This document shows positions 13,447 to 14,106 of a stretch of DNA of 14,106 nt, piece by piece. Numbering within the stretch: the first letter of the stretch is position 1; every line of letters begins with the position of its first letter. The position numbers and the translations under genes were made by a program. The notes under the pieces are model-generated. The model was not told the origin of the DNA. It did no database searches and saw only the letters and a program-made list of their open reading frames with translations. The DNA comes from Planctomycetaceae bacterium (GTDB lineage Bacteria > Planctomycetota > Planctomycetia > Pirellulales > Pirellulaceae): assembly GCA_002685655.1 (NCBI GenBank), contig NYXM01000079.1:1-14106 (forward strand), in the 5' to 3' direction.

Positions 13447-14106
13447 TCAGGCGAGTTGGCCGAACTGGTAGGCAGCCTCGAACATCGCCTCGACGTTCTC
13501 GACGGGAACATCCTGTTGGATGTTGTGGACCTGAGTAAATACAAAACCGCCCGGACGGGAGGAAAACAGCTCGATGTTTCGCCGTACGTGCTGGCGGACT
13601 TCATCGGGCTGTCCGAAAGGCAGCACGTCCTGCGTGTCACATCCGCCGCCCCAGAAAACGATCTTCCCGCCAAACTCCTTCATGAGCCGTTCAGGTTCCA
13701 TGTTCACAGCGGAAATCTGCACGGGATTCAAGATATCGATGCCGGCATCAATCCATTCGGGAATATATTGGTACACAGACCCACAGGAATGCAGATAGGT
13801 CTTCCAATTCGTGTGAGTGTGTACCCACTCGCATAACCGTATGTAGTGTGGCTTGATCATCTCGCGGAAAAGATCCGGCGACAGAAGCTCACCTCTTTGT
13901 GTTCCGGCATCATCCGAGGCCACTCCCCATGCGAAGCACCGATCGCCGACCGCCTGATGGTAGAGCTCCATTCGCTTGATGGTAGCGTCCACGAAACGTC
14001 CCATCATCTCATGAGCCGTATCCTTTTCCGTCATCAACATACACAGCCATTCATCCAGCGATCCCTGGGTGATGTTGTCGGAAAGAAGCGCGCTAAGCCC
14101 GATCAT
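13447..14106 (-). CDS. Uroporphyrinogen decarboxylase (URO-D)-family protein, C-terminal part (5' end off right edge)
   Basis: The last 219 residues of a URO-D fold protein; the frame is open to the window edge, so the true start is outside (the Met at 14106 is probably internal). Visible signs: LYLHSCGSV-type motif as TYLHSCGSVYQYIPEWIDAG, then DILNPVQISAVNMEP and FWGGGCDTQDVLPFGQPDEV, ending with a helix (VENVEAMFEAAYQFGQ). The HSCG and GGGCDTQ cysteine/histidine motifs are seen in the branch related to cobalamin-dependent methyltransferases (MtaA/MtbA-like) rather than true heme-pathway HemE, so demethylation or methyl transfer is more likely than porphyrin decarboxylation. These proteins are frequent in planctomycete sugar-catabolic loci, in line with the DUF1080 and DUF6807 genes downstream. 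The family call is firm; the substrate is unknown. Confidence 0.85.
   Translation of the reverse strand: MIGLSALLSDNITQGSLDEWLCMLMTEKDTAHEMMGRFVDATIKRMELYHQAVGDRCFAWGVASDDAGTQRGELLSPDLFREMIKPHYIRLCEWVHTHTNWKTYLHSCGSVYQYIPEWIDAGIDILNPVQISAVNMEPERLMKEFGGKIVFWGGGCDTQDVLPFGQPDEVRQHVRRNIELFSSRPGGFVFTQVHNIQQDVPVENVEAMFEAAYQFGQLA

Overview
The window looks like chromosomal DNA of a planctomycete, probably Pirellulales-like. This rests on gene content, not on any marker gene: a formylglycine sulfatase, a DUF1080 (3-keto-disaccharide hydrolase type) protein, a DUF6807 (PmoA-like) protein, a PQQ-type beta-propeller with the WPSFRGP-type opening common in that phylum, and short palindromic interspersed repeats. 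The DNA is fairly GC-rich and most genes start with ATG behind a purine-rich Shine-Dalgarno.

Region 1 (about 1-6001, minus strand) is a cytochrome c maturation operon read right to left: ccmE, ccmF, ccmA, ccmB, ccmC, ccmD, then a remnant of a ResB-type (System II) protein, then the 5' part of a CcsA/ResC-type gene that runs off the left edge. Spacing is tight (an ATGA overlap at ccmE/ccmF, 4 nt between ccmB and ccmC). CcmE carries Cys, not His, at the heme-binding position (CxxxY), and no ccmG or ccmH is visible. This matches the variant Ccm* layout described in Desulfovibrio and archaea, here placed next to System II genes.

Region 2 (6002-6656) is a decayed spacer. It holds a short element with 15-bp inverted ends and stacked hairpins, and a frameshifted N-terminal relic of an AMP-binding acyl-CoA ligase directly after the SDR gene.

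Region 3 (6657-8768, minus) is a two-gene unit: a secreted sulfatase followed 18 nt later by a short-chain dehydrogenase/reductase.

Region 4 (9157-11631, plus) is the main discovery. Two same-frame ORFs separated by one in-frame TGA read as a single 824-residue secreted selenoprotein. It has a signal peptide, an iodothyronine-deiodinase/thioredoxin-fold domain with a CLTU (CxxU) active site exactly at the TGA, a DsbD-alpha-like domain with a Cys pair, and a C-terminal PQQ-type beta-propeller. A plausible bacterial SECIS hairpin lies within the usual distance downstream of the TGA.

Region 5 (11646-14106, minus) is a probable catabolic set: a URO-D-type protein (5' end off the right edge), a DUF1080 protein whose C-terminus runs into a palindromic repeat, and a DUF6807 protein that converges on the selenoprotein gene. 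No tRNA, rRNA, CRISPR array or transposase gene was recognised.
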